Part shown: positions 28,224-36,710 of the stretch, piece by piece
Position numbering within the stretch: position 1 is the first letter of the stretch
How the letters are laid out: each line of letters starts with the position of its first letter
NCBI GenBank assembly: GCA_946415375.1
Contig: CAMKSF010000003.1
Coordinates: forward strand, 1 to 64,000
DNA: 64,000 nt
From: an uncultured Clostridia bacterium
GTDB taxonomy: Bacteria > Bacillota > Clostridia > TANB77 > CAG-508
Direction: 5' to 3'
Notes under the pieces: generated by a model
What the model saw: the letters and a program-made list of their open reading frames with translations, nothing else
Told to the model about the DNA's origin: nothing
Database searches by the model: none
Position numbers and translations under genes: made by a program

Positions 28224-28662
28224 TTAATCTATCCTCCATAATTGAAACTTACCAGTTATCTCATCTACATCTTTTGTATTTCCATATATTATTGCCCCCA
28301 TATATTCTAATTTTTCATTTTCTTTATTACTTATAGAATTCACCAATTCTTCGTCTGTTCTTGTTTCAAGCATATCTTTTGGATAATCAGCTACTAATAG
28401 ATTTGGATTATTTTTTGCTAAATCAATTGCATTTTTTAATTTTCCTTGCTTAACCTTTGTTATTATAACTGGAAATTTACTAATTCCTAAATGCTGTATT
28501 CCAGTTTTATCTGTCAATTCTTTTTTTCCGCATAATTTCTTGATCTGAATATTTTCCTATTGATATAGCTAAATGTCCAATTACATTTAATGCTACTGAC
28601 GGCTCGACATTTGAAGCAATAATTCCAACAATTTTTCTATCTTCATATTTTATAGATTCCAT
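28224..28662 (-). pseudogene. DUF2000 protein with an apparent +1 frameshift at CGG
   Basis: Two frames join into one DUF2000-like protein. The 5' part starts at ATG 28660-28662 after AGGAG and reads MESIKYEDRKIVGIIASN ... GKYSDQEIM, then CGG (28528-28530) and soon a stop. The 3' part, in the +1 frame, reads GKKELTDKTGIQHLGISKF to the stop at 28224. Dropping the C of CGG gives GGA (Gly). An A7 run (28521-28527) follows, so a one-base homopolymer error is an alternative. DUF2000 is a small family of unknown role. Either frameshifted expression, a pseudogene or an error. Confidence 0.75.
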
Positions 28663-28676
28663 TTTCTTCTCCTTTT

Positions 28677-30908
28677 CTATACCATATTATTTGGATTTAT
28701 ATCTACAGATATATTTGTCTTCTTACCAATTCCTAAATCATAAAAATTTTGTAAGCATTTATTGATAACAATTGTAACTTCTTCTGTTACACTTCCTTTA
28801 GCAATAATTCTCCATCTGTACTTGTTTTTTATTTTATCTATAGGCGCAGGCATTGGCATAAATACATTTATACCATATTTTTCAATATTAGTTTTCAACA
28901 TATTATGCACTAATGTGCTAAACTTTATTATTTCATTTTGGTCTTCCCCCGAAAAACCTATTACTATTATATCGCAAAATGGTGGATATTTCAACTGTTT
29001 TCTTAATTCTATTTCAGTTTTATAAAATAACTCATAATCTTGTTTCTTAGAAAACTCAATTGGAAAACTATCTGGATTATATGTTTGTATTATAACCTTT
29101 CCAGGTAATTTTTCCCTTCCAGCTCTTCCTGCAACTTGTGTTAAAATTTGAAATGTTTTTTCATTTGCTCTAAAATCATCTATATTTAAACTACTATCTG
29201 CTGAAATAACACCTACAAGTGTTACCTTTGGGAAATGATGTCCTTTTACTACCATTTGAGTACCTATTAGAATATCTATATTTTCATTTTTGAATTTATT
29301 TAAGATTTCCTCATGTGAATTCTTTTTAGTAACTGTATCAACATCCATTCTTATTGTCCTTGCTTCAGGAAAAATCTTTTTTATCTCCTGTTCTAATTTT
29401 TGTGTACCTGTTCCAAAATATCTTATTTTATCACTTCCACAGCTTGGACATTTATTTACAATGTTTTCTTCATGACCACAATAATGGCATTTTAGTTTAT
29501 TATTAAAACTATGATAAGTCAAACTAATATTACAATTAGGGCATTTCATAGTATATCCACATTCTCTACAAATAATAAAAGTAGAATATCCTCTTCTGTT
29601 TAAAAACAGAATTGTTTGATTTTTGTTTTTTAAATTTTCTTTTATAGATTCATAAAGAGCTTGGCTAAACATCGATTTATTACCACTTGCAAGTTCTTTT
29701 CTTAAATCTACTATTTCAACTTCAGGTAAATTAGAATTATTTGCTCTTTTGGTTAACTTTAATAAAGTAATATCTTTTTGTTTTGCTCTATAAAAAGAAG
29801 AAATATCTGGTGTTGCACTTCCTAAAACTAATGGGATATTCTCTTGTTTACAAATTTTTTCTGCTATTTCTTTTGCATTATATCTCGGGTTTGATTCTGA
29901 TTTGTATGAATTGTCATGTTCTTCATCTACTATAATCATTCCTAAATTTTCTAATGGTGCAAATATAGCAGAACGAGCGCCGATAACAATTTTTGCTCTA
30001 TTTTCTTTAATTTTAATCCACTCATCATGTCTTTCTCCAATAGATAATTTGCTATGCAAAACTGCTAATTTTTCTTTGCCAAATCTTCCTATAAATCTAT
30101 CAAGCATTTGTGGTGTTAAAGATATTTCCGGTACTAATAAAATTGCACCTCTTTCTTTATTCATAACTTCTTCTATAAGTTGCATATACACTTCTGTTTT
30201 TCCAGAACCTGTAACTCCGTATATTAGAAATTCTTCAAATCTCTTATCTTCAATTGCTTTTGTTATTTTGTTATATGCAAACTGTTGCTCATCAGTTAGT
30301 TTTAACTTTTTATTCTCTTCTTTTCTTTTTAATGCCAATGGATTTCTATCTACTTTTTGCTCTTCAATTTTTAAAAAATCTTTTTTTATAAGTGAATTAA
30401 TTGTTTCTCTTGATACATCTGCCAATTCCATTATCTCTGGTATTGTAAATCCTTCATTTTTTGAAATAAACTCTATTGCTTTTTTTTGTTTTTCTCCTCT
30501 TAACAATTCTACTGAATTCAGATTTTCCCTGAACTTATCTGTCAAATATATAAAATTTACTTTTTTATCTTGTATTCTTTTTCCAGTCTCCTTGCTTCTT
30601 GTTCCTGGTGTTAACATTAGTTTTATGCATTCTGAAACATTACAAAAATATTTTCTTGCCATCCATCTCGCTAGCTCAACTTTATATTGTGATAAATTCT
30701 CATCAAGTCCTGCAATTTCTTTAACTTCAAATTCAGTTTTTTCCTTGATTTTTATTACATATCCTTGTTCTAATGTTTTAAAATTTGCAAATGGAACTAA
30801 TACCCTACTTCCGACATCAATCAAATCTCTTAAATTATCTGGGATTTTATAATCAAATTTTCTATTTAATTTTTTTGCTCTACTATCTATTATTACTTCT
30901 GCAATCAT
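28677..30908 (-). CDS. priA: Primosomal protein N', replication-restart helicase
   Basis: 743 aa. N-terminal DNA-binding domain, winged helix (~165-210), then helicase with Walker A GVTGSGKTEVY, DEEH box, SATPD, and motif VI QVAGRAGRE. Eight Cys for two zinc sites are seen in CRECGYTMKCPNCN and CHYCGHEENIVNKCPSCG. It reloads the replisome at stalled forks. First gene of the priA-DUF2000-def-fmt operon. Confidence 0.96.
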   Translation of the reverse strand: MIAEVIIDSRAKKLNRKFDYKIPDNLRDLIDVGSRVLVPFANFKTLEQGYVIKIKEKTEFEVKEIAGLDENLSQYKVELARWMARKYFCNVSECIKLMLTPGTRSKETGKRIQDKKVNFIYLTDKFRENLNSVELLRGEKQKKAIEFISKNEGFTIPEIMELADVSRETINSLIKKDFLKIEEQKVDRNPLALKRKEENKKLKLTDEQQFAYNKITKAIEDKRFEEFLIYGVTGSGKTEVYMQLIEEVMNKERGAILLVPEISLTPQMLDRFIGRFGKEKLAVLHSKLSIGERHDEWIKIKENRAKIVIGARSAIFAPLENLGMIIVDEEHDNSYKSESNPRYNAKEIAEKICKQENIPLVLGSATPDISSFYRAKQKDITLLKLTKRANNSNLPEVEIVDLRKELASGNKSMFSQALYESIKENLKNKNQTILFLNRRGYSTFIICRECGYTMKCPNCNISLTYHSFNNKLKCHYCGHEENIVNKCPSCGSDKIRYFGTGTQKLEQEIKKIFPEARTIRMDVDTVTKKNSHEEILNKFKNENIDILIGTQMVVKGHHFPKVTLVGVISADSSLNIDDFRANEKTFQILTQVAGRAGREKLPGKVIIQTYNPDSFPIEFSKKQDYELFYKTEIELRKQLKYPPFCDIIVIGFSGEDQNEIIKFSTLVHNMLKTNIEKYGINVFMPMPAPIDKIKNKYRWRIIAKGSVTEEVTIVINKCLQNFYDLGIGKKTNISVDINPNNMV

Positions 30909-30980
30909 TGCTTGTCCTTTCTTTTTTCTTCTTTATATAATATATTTCATTTATAAAAAAAAGTCAATTATATAATTTAA

Positions 30981-31009
30981 AAGAACCGCTCAAAATATAA
31001 GCAGTTCTT
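30981..31009 (-). terminator. Terminator of the 31015 gene
   Basis: AAGAACCGCT / AGCAGTTCTT hairpin; minus strand continues with TTTT. Confidence 0.75.
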
Positions 31010-31014
31010 CATTT

Positions 31015-31458
31015 CTATTCATTATCAAATTTACAATATTCATTTTTTCTGTAGCAATTGTTATTAATTAAATAAACAAGTAAATATGCAAAGCTTAAGA
31101 AATTTAATATTAATCCAAATCCAAAAAATCCTATTAATAAAGCAGAAACTATTGCTCCTGAAACTAACGTATCTACAAATGTTAATGCTATAAACGAACT
31201 TACCAATGTAACAAGTCCTCCTCCTACTAAGCATCTACCATATTCGCATATACATTCTCTAGTTTCTTTTTTGTTTCCAAAGACTATTGTATTGTATAAT
31301 AAAATCAAAGTAATAACTGCAAATACTATTCCAGCTGTTAGTGGAAATACAATTATTCCTGTTTCAATTATTCCTGTAAAGAACAGTGCTCCTATTGCAA
31401 TACCTAATATTACCGCTATAACAACTGGTAATATGCATTCATTATTATTCTTGCACAT
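31015..31458 (-). CDS. Small four-helix membrane protein
   Basis: 147 aa, four predicted membrane helices. The first loop is rich in Cys (ECICEYGRC) and both ends carry Cys/Asn-rich charged tails (MCKNNNEC; NNNCYRKNEYC). No family recognised. Lies between spoIIE and priA; a role in sporulation is only a guess from context. Confidence 0.7.
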   Translation of the reverse strand: MCKNNNECILPVVIAVILGIAIGALFFTGIIETGIIVFPLTAGIVFAVITLILLYNTIVFGNKKETRECICEYGRCLVGGGLVTLVSSFIALTFVDTLVSGAIVSALLIGFFGFGLILNFLSFAYLLVYLINNNCYRKNEYCKFDNE

Positions 31459-31530
31459 CTTTTCTCAACTCCTATTATAGACATGGTTTAGTTTGTCTAT
31501 AATATATATTATGGAATTATAAAATAATTG

Positions 31531-33954
31531 TTAATTCTTCTTTTTTATTTTAAATGCCAAAATGCTCATATCATCTTTTACTTTTCCATAATTATTGTCA
31601 ATAGCTTCATTAAGTATTAAATCTGCACATTTTTGTGGATTTGTATTTTCAATATCTTCAAGTACATATTTAACCCATAAAGCCTTATTTTTGTACTCAA
31701 CATTTGAATCTATTATTCCATCACTACACATAAGTATTAGTTCTTCATCTTCTATACTTCTTTCAACTACTTCTTTGCTTATATTCTTTACTATTCCTGT
31801 TGGAAGCGTGGCCGATTTAATAATCTGAACTTTTTTCTTATTCTTAATATATGTTGGTGCACATCCTGCTTTTATAAACTCAACATTTCCTTTATATAAG
31901 TCAACAATAGCCAAATCAAGTGTTGCATATACATCTTGTCCTACATTTAATAAATTTGTATTTATTAGGTCAATTGATGATTCCTTATTAAACCCTGATT
32001 TCAATAGCTTTTGAAGCATATCAATTACAATTTTACTACTCTTTTTAGCTTCTTTTCCTGATCCCATTCCATCACTAATAACTAAAAGAAATTTTCCATC
32101 TTGTAATCTTGCATGTAATAGGCTATCCCCTGAAATAGTGTTTCCGTCTTTGATTGCTATAGCATGTCCAACTTCAATTGTATATTTTTCCTCTGATTTT
32201 AAGGTAAATACTTCCTCTAAATCTACCGCTTCATGATTTACTATTTCTAGTTTTTCATTCAAAGCTTTTTGAGCAATCTTTAAAACGTAATTTGATATAT
32301 CTCTTTTTATATTTTTCTCTATATGTAGCTCAATAGAATATATTTCATCTTTTTTCTCAATTTCTATTTGTTCTAAAAGTATTTCCTTTTCTTTTAGCAG
32401 AATAGATATTGTTTCTTTTTCATTTGCAAAATCCTGTTTTGGTATACTGCTATCTTCAATATCTTCTGCTATCGATGAAATAGCTTTTGATACACCATTT
32501 AGTTGACTTCCAACATTTTTCTTTTCTTCCTTTAATTTTGATGTCCATACAAAGTTCATTTTACTTATTCTATAAGCTGAATTAATAGCTCGTGTCATTC
32601 TTTCAACTTCATCTTTTACCGTTTTCTGTCTATCTTCAAAGCCTACTATGTAATTATTATTTTTTGCAAATATCTTAATTAAATCTTTTTCTTTAATAAA
32701 CTGATTTTTTATTAGTTCTTCATATATTTCACTAACAATTTTCCCATCAACATCTGATATATTGTCATAAAGCATATTTTCTTCTAAATTTTCAGTCGAG
32801 TTTAATAGCTCTGTTATAAATATTTGCTTATTTCTTTCTATTAATTCTGATTCTTCCCCTGAATGATTAATATATGTATTTGCCATCTGCTCAACAACAT
32901 CAGACATATTTTTAAGTTTCTCAATGGTTTCCTTACTCCTGTCCAATCCTCTGTTTGATGCTACAGGTAAAAAATGTTTATCTCCATTTATGTTTTCAAT
33001 ATCTAATTTTATGTTTTTAGGAAGAGCTAGAAGTCCAATCCCTGCAATTAAAATCTCCTTAAATATAATTATATTTTCTATACCACCATTTTGTAAATAT
33101 GTTAATAAAACATCTCCTGCTATAAATCCTACAATAACACCAATTTTTCCAAATTTATTTAGAACTCCCGCAATAAGACCTGATATTGCATAAGCTGCAA
33201 TTGTTATTGGTTCATTTCCAGCAACTATTCCTAGAGTAACACCTATTGTAACACCTGATGTTGCTCCAACTAACATTCCATTTTTCCAACCTAAAGCTAA
33301 TACTAAAAATATAGCTATAATATTTCGTATTGAAAATCCAAAAATTTGTAGACTTCCTAAACAGCTTACTGCAATAGTAAGTAATACACTTGCTCCCATT
33401 ATTTCTTCTAGTGTAAAAGCTCTTTTTCTTGTAAATTCAAGTATTACACTAATTGAGTTTACAAAGATTTTATATAAAATAAAAGTTAACATTGACATAG
33501 CAATTGCTGCAAATAAATCATAAAATAAAAATCCTGAAATCATTGTCTTTACAATTCCAACGATTAAAGATGCTATAAATATTCTTTTTCCAAGTTTTAT
33601 TTTTTCATTTCTACTTTCTTCATTATATTTTGGTTCTCTGATAAAAAAACTAGAAAAAAACAATAAAACAGTTACAATGTATGGTAATATAGAACTCCAT
33701 CCACATCCTATAATATTTCCAATTAATCCTAATATTAAAACTATAATAATTGGAATTTCATTTGCTCCAACTGCCACAACCATAGCTAGACTGGCTGGAG
33801 ATATTGTTTGTCCTAACCCTATAGTTGAAACCATTAAGGTTATTATATATAAAACTATATATCTTTTTGAAATTGCATTGGTTAATATACTTCTTTTTTT
33901 TGTTGTTTCTTCTTTTGTACTATTTTGGTTTTCTTCTTGGATATTTTGAAACAC
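31531..33954 (-). CDS. spoIIE: Stage II sporulation protein E phosphatase
   Basis: 807 aa. Ten membrane helices in residues ~35-310, a regulatory middle region (~320-560), and a C-terminal PP2C domain with LVISDGMGSGKEAKKSS and ELILMCSDGIIDS supplying the metal-binding Asp residues. It dephosphorylates SpoIIAA to activate sigma F in the forespore. Length and layout match the Bacillus protein. Strong evidence, with cotJ, of a spore former. Confidence 0.96.
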   Translation of the reverse strand: MFQNIQEENQNSTKEETTKKRSILTNAISKRYIVLYIITLMVSTIGLGQTISPASLAMVVAVGANEIPIIIVLILGLIGNIIGCGWSSILPYIVTVLLFFSSFFIREPKYNEESRNEKIKLGKRIFIASLIVGIVKTMISGFLFYDLFAAIAMSMLTFILYKIFVNSISVILEFTRKRAFTLEEIMGASVLLTIAVSCLGSLQIFGFSIRNIIAIFLVLALGWKNGMLVGATSGVTIGVTLGIVAGNEPITIAAYAISGLIAGVLNKFGKIGVIVGFIAGDVLLTYLQNGGIENIIIFKEILIAGIGLLALPKNIKLDIENINGDKHFLPVASNRGLDRSKETIEKLKNMSDVVEQMANTYINHSGEESELIERNKQIFITELLNSTENLEENMLYDNISDVDGKIVSEIYEELIKNQFIKEKDLIKIFAKNNNYIVGFEDRQKTVKDEVERMTRAINSAYRISKMNFVWTSKLKEEKKNVGSQLNGVSKAISSIAEDIEDSSIPKQDFANEKETISILLKEKEILLEQIEIEKKDEIYSIELHIEKNIKRDISNYVLKIAQKALNEKLEIVNHEAVDLEEVFTLKSEEKYTIEVGHAIAIKDGNTISGDSLLHARLQDGKFLLVISDGMGSGKEAKKSSKIVIDMLQKLLKSGFNKESSIDLINTNLLNVGQDVYATLDLAIVDLYKGNVEFIKAGCAPTYIKNKKKVQIIKSATLPTGIVKNISKEVVERSIEDEELILMCSDGIIDSNVEYKNKALWVKYVLEDIENTNPQKCADLILNEAIDNNYGKVKDDMSILAFKIKKKN

Positions 33955-34195
33955 TTTTTAATCACCTCGTCCTTTTTCTAAGCTTTTGCTTTACACTTTT
34001 TTGTGTTTTGCAATTATTTACTATTTTACTACTTGTCTTTTGATTTTTTTGTCATTTTTAGTATTCTACTTAAAAAAAGTTTTCTACATATATTGACCTT
34101 ATTTTTTTATATTCTTTTTCTCTCGTTTATTTGTGATTTTTATTTTATTACATTTTATCATAAATTACAATATTTTTTTGAAATTTGTTGACAAA

Positions 34196-34235
34196 AAATT
34201 CCTCCCTCACGTAATACGCGAGAGAGGAATTTTTT
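34196..34235 (-). terminator. Terminator of the isolated GC-rich gene
   Basis: AAATTCCTC-CTC-CGT / ACG-GAG-GAGGAATTT hairpin with T/A-runs on both sides; it can also end transcription from the plus strand. Confidence 0.85.
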
Positions 34236-34244
34236 AAGTTTCAA

Positions 34245-34574
34245 TTATGCCAAGTCAACCGAGTATCCAAAATTCCGAAACCGAATTAAGTGTGTACAAT
34301 TATGCTCCTTAATATTTTTGAGTATATCTGTATTCATATCCTCTTTAGGAATAATTGAGGCACCATTTTTGCAAATGAACTTCTCATATTCCCTGTTTCC
34401 TTCTGGAAGACCATTTTTTGCAAGAGCTTTGAAAAACCTGTATCCGCAGCACCTGCTAGTTATCTTTTTTTCATCGAACCGTGATGCCCGCATTTCTATC
34501 ACAGAAATGCGGTTTTCCTTCTCTTTAAGAAAGAAAATCTGAACATAACTTTTGACTTTTTTATTTGTTGCCAT
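34245..34574 (-). CDS. Isolated GC-richer gene of unknown function
   Basis: 109 aa, family not recognised. Basic, no membrane segment; C-C pair in SRCCGYRFF. It uses CGG for Arg four times, unlike native genes here, and has its own promoter (34653-34681), a ~75-nt leader, an RBS (AAGGGG) and a terminator, so it is a stand-alone foreign unit between spoIIE and the CobW gene. Confidence 0.7.
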   Translation of the reverse strand: MATNKKVKSYVQIFFLKEKENRISVIEMRASRFDEKKITSRCCGYRFFKALAKNGLPEGNREYEKFICKNGASIIPKEDMNTDILKNIKEHNCTHLIRFRNFGYSVDLA

Positions 34575-34652
34575 AATTTACCCCTTACATTATAACTTCA
34601 CAACAAGTGACGTCATCATTTGGTATGCGTGCCTACACAAATAATAATCATT

Positions 34653-34681
34653 ATTATACAACACTCGAAATTGAATTTCAA
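34653..34681 (-). promoter_or_regulatory. Promoter of the isolated gene
   Basis: Minus strand TTGAAA (34676-34681), 17 bp, TATAAT (34653-34658). Confidence 0.7.
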
Positions 34682-34702
34682 GTGCTCTTTTCATTTTATT
34701 TT

Positions 34703-35935
34703 TTAATGACATTTTTCCATATCTTCTATGATTGCTTCTTTATTCATATCTTTTCCTATAAATACAAGTTTTATCATTCTGTCACCAACTTCCTCATCCC
34801 AATCTTTTAATATTTCAGGCTCTTGTTCTATCATTTGTCTTAATTCATTTTCAGGTGCTGATGCAATCCAGTAACCTGTTTGAGAAAGTTGCATTTGACG
34901 TCCTGCTTGTTCAAATAAATATGACATATTATAGTCATTTGCAAACCACACTAATCCTTTGCATCTAATTACTGTTTTTGGAAATCTTTCATTTACAAAT
35001 TCTTCAAATTTTTGCTCATTAAATGGTTTTCTTGATGTATATACAAATGTAGAAATACCATATTCTTCAGCCTCACCTTCGTCATGATGGTGGTGATGAT
35101 GATGTTCATGTTCTTCATGGTCGTGATCATCTTCATCATGGTGGTGTTCGTGTTCATGATGCTCGTGTTTATCTTCATCACTATCTCCATCTTCCTCGTC
35201 TTTTTCTATCTCTTTAATCCATCCAGCAGAAGATGAAATTCTTTCAAAATCGAAATTATTTGTATTTATTACTTCTCCAACATCAACTTTTGCATAATTT
35301 GTTTCTAGTATTTTTGCAGTTGGTTGAAGTGCTTTAATAACTCTCTTTACTTGTGCAAGTTGTTCTGGAGTTACCTCATCAACTTTATTTAAAACAATTA
35401 CATTGCAAAACTCAATTTGTTGTATTAAAAGATTTTCTATATCCTCATCATCAATGTCTTCTTTCACTAAATCTTCTCCACATCCAAATTCTGTTGCTAA
35501 ACGTAGCGCATCTACAACAGTTACTACATTATCTAATCTACAAATTGGAGGTAATCCATATTGTTCCATAGAGCTAGATAACATTGTAATTGTTTGAGCA
35601 ATTGGAAGTGGTTCACAAATTCCACTTGCTTCTATTAAGATATAGTCAAATTTTCTTGTTTTCAAAATGTCTACTATTTGCTTCATTAAATCTTCTTTTA
35701 ATGTACAGCAAATACAACCATTAGATAGTGGTACGACATTTCCTTTGTCTTCTTCTTGAATAAATCCTCCATCAGATATTAATTTTGCATCTATATTTAC
35801 TTCTCCTATATCGTTAACTATTACTGCAACTTTGTAACCTTCTTGATTAGTTAAAATATGATTCATTAGAGTTGTTTTTCCAGCCCCTAAATACCCTGTA
35901 AGTATTGTAATTGGTACTAATTTTAATTGTTCCAT
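34703..35935 (-). CDS. G3E/CobW-family metallochaperone GTPase with His-rich loop
   Basis: 410 aa. Walker A TGYLGAGKTTLMNHIL, the metal-binding GCICC motif, NKVDEV for guanine, then a ~45-residue insert (about 235-280) made of His, Asp and Glu, and a C-terminal CobW_C domain (STFVYTSRKPFNEQKF). The GCICC and His cluster fit a zinc or similar metal chaperone (YjiA/ZNG1 type). I see no Zur-like operator upstream, so metal control is not shown. Divergent from the toxin-antitoxin locus. Confidence 0.9.
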   Translation of the reverse strand: MEQLKLVPITILTGYLGAGKTTLMNHILTNQEGYKVAVIVNDIGEVNIDAKLISDGGFIQEEDKGNVVPLSNGCICCTLKEDLMKQIVDILKTRKFDYILIEASGICEPLPIAQTITMLSSSMEQYGLPPICRLDNVVTVVDALRLATEFGCGEDLVKEDIDDEDIENLLIQQIEFCNVIVLNKVDEVTPEQLAQVKRVIKALQPTAKILETNYAKVDVGEVINTNNFDFERISSSAGWIKEIEKDEEDGDSDEDKHEHHEHEHHHDEDDHDHEEHEHHHHHHHDEGEAEEYGISTFVYTSRKPFNEQKFEEFVNERFPKTVIRCKGLVWFANDYNMSYLFEQAGRQMQLSQTGYWIASAPENELRQMIEQEPEILKDWDEEVGDRMIKLVFIGKDMNKEAIIEDMEKCH

Positions 35936-35977
35936 TTTTTATTCTTCCTTCCTTAATTAAAATTTATTTTAAAAATA

Positions 35978-36005
35978 TTGTATTTTTTATAAAATACGTT
36001 ATAAT
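35978..36005 (+). promoter_or_regulatory. Promoter of the antitoxin-like RNA
   Basis: TTGTAT, 16 bp, TATAAT; start expected near 36012. Confidence 0.65.
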
Positions 36006-36011
36006 ATATGT

Positions 36012-36103
36012 ATAGGAAACAAGAGCCACATATGTGGTTGCCTTGTTTAAATAGTGTTAAAACACATCTAAAACAAGGGTTGGTTTACAGATGTGTTTTT
36101 TCG
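36012..36103 (+). ncRNA. Putative antisense antitoxin RNA of a type I toxin-antitoxin locus
   Basis: About 92 nt from a sigma-A promoter to an intrinsic terminator (ACACATCT ... AGATGTGT then T-run). It has a 5' hairpin (AAACAAG ... CTTGTTT enclosing the palindrome CCACATATGTGG). Its 3' half overlaps the 3' end of the opposite-strand toxin ORF (stop 36085-36087). It has no good ORF of its own. Confidence 0.55.
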
Positions 36104-36302
36104 TTTTTGTTAGATGCTCTATTTGTTATTATTAATAATATGCAAAGTATTATAATAATTGCAACTAGAGCAATATTTATATACACTTGCATATATATGA
36201 TTGCAATTAATATTTCATCTTTTTTCATATGGGCACCTCTAGTCTCATGATTGAATATAAAGTCTTTTCGGCAACCACATCTGTATATTCTCATTTCCTA
36301 TA
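36015..36302. repeat. Inverted repeat bounding the toxin-antitoxin locus
   Basis: The two transcripts begin with matching leaders: TATAGGAAA ... ATGTGGTTGCC on the plus strand (36011-36042) and the same on the minus strand (36302-36270), so the ~290-bp unit is bounded by an imperfect inverted repeat. Confidence 0.6.
36085..36228 (-). CDS. Putative type I toxin, small hydrophobic peptide
   Basis: 47 aa. Charged start (MKKDE), one long membrane helix (~10-35, INIALVAIIIILCILLII), and a polar basic tail (NRASNKNEKTHL). This is the build of TxpA/BsrG/Fst-type toxins, but I cannot assign a family by sequence. The start at 36228 follows AGAGGTG; an upstream ATG at 36294 would add 22 soluble residues and lacks an RBS. 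Overlaps the antisense RNA at its 3' end. Confidence 0.6.
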   Translation of the reverse strand: MKKDEILIAIIYMQVYINIALVAIIIILCILLIITNRASNKNEKTHL

Positions 36303-36308
36303 AAGAAT

Positions 36309-36337
36309 AGTATATCATAACTATAACTGTTTGTCCA
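36309..36337 (-). promoter_or_regulatory. Promoter of the toxin-like gene
   Basis: Minus strand TGGACA (36332-36337), 17 bp, TATACT (36309-36314). The leader is ~75 nt before the ATG at 36228. Confidence 0.65.
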
Positions 36338-36365
36338 CCAAAAGATTTCGACATAATTCGACTTA

Positions 36366-36710
36366 TTATACAGTAATTCCTCTTGGTTGAAATGCTATTT
36401 CTATAATTACATGAATTACAAATAATATAATTGCTATATATTTCATTCTTTTTCCTATTTTATAATTACTATTATGTTTATTTTTTAAATCTAAAATACT
36501 TCCTATCAAAATTAATATTGGACTTACAATTAGTCCTAATATTCTAAAAGTCAATTTTAATAGTGTAATCGTATTACTAATAATTATTTGATGATCATCA
36601 ATTTCTTGAGGTGGTTTTAAATCCGCTGGATTAACTGCTAATACTGTTGTTTGAAACACAGCAATAAATATACTTAAAAAAACAATAATTGATATTATTT
36701 TTCTTATCAT
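36366..36710 (-). CDS. Small membrane protein downstream of mutS
   Basis: 114 aa. Signal-like N-terminus (residues 3-25), a short polar stretch (NPADLKPPQEIDDHQ), then two membrane helices split by a basic loop. Its start overlaps the mutS stop by 4 bp, so it is in that operon. The build (signal, two helices) resembles small pilin-like or TrbC-type proteins, but I cannot assign it. Confidence 0.65.
   Translation of the reverse strand: MIRKIISIIVFLSIFIAVFQTTVLAVNPADLKPPQEIDDHQIIISNTITLLKLTFRILGLIVSPILILIGSILDLKNKHNSNYKIGKRMKYIAIILFVIHVIIEIAFQPRGITV

Noticed and set aside
33955-34195. Spo0A boxes before spoIIE
   Set aside because: Some TGACAAA-like words occur, but in such AT-rich DNA they are not distinctive.
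35936-36000. Zinc-responsive operator before the CobW gene
   Set aside because: No Zur-like palindrome could be recognised in the AT-rich leader.
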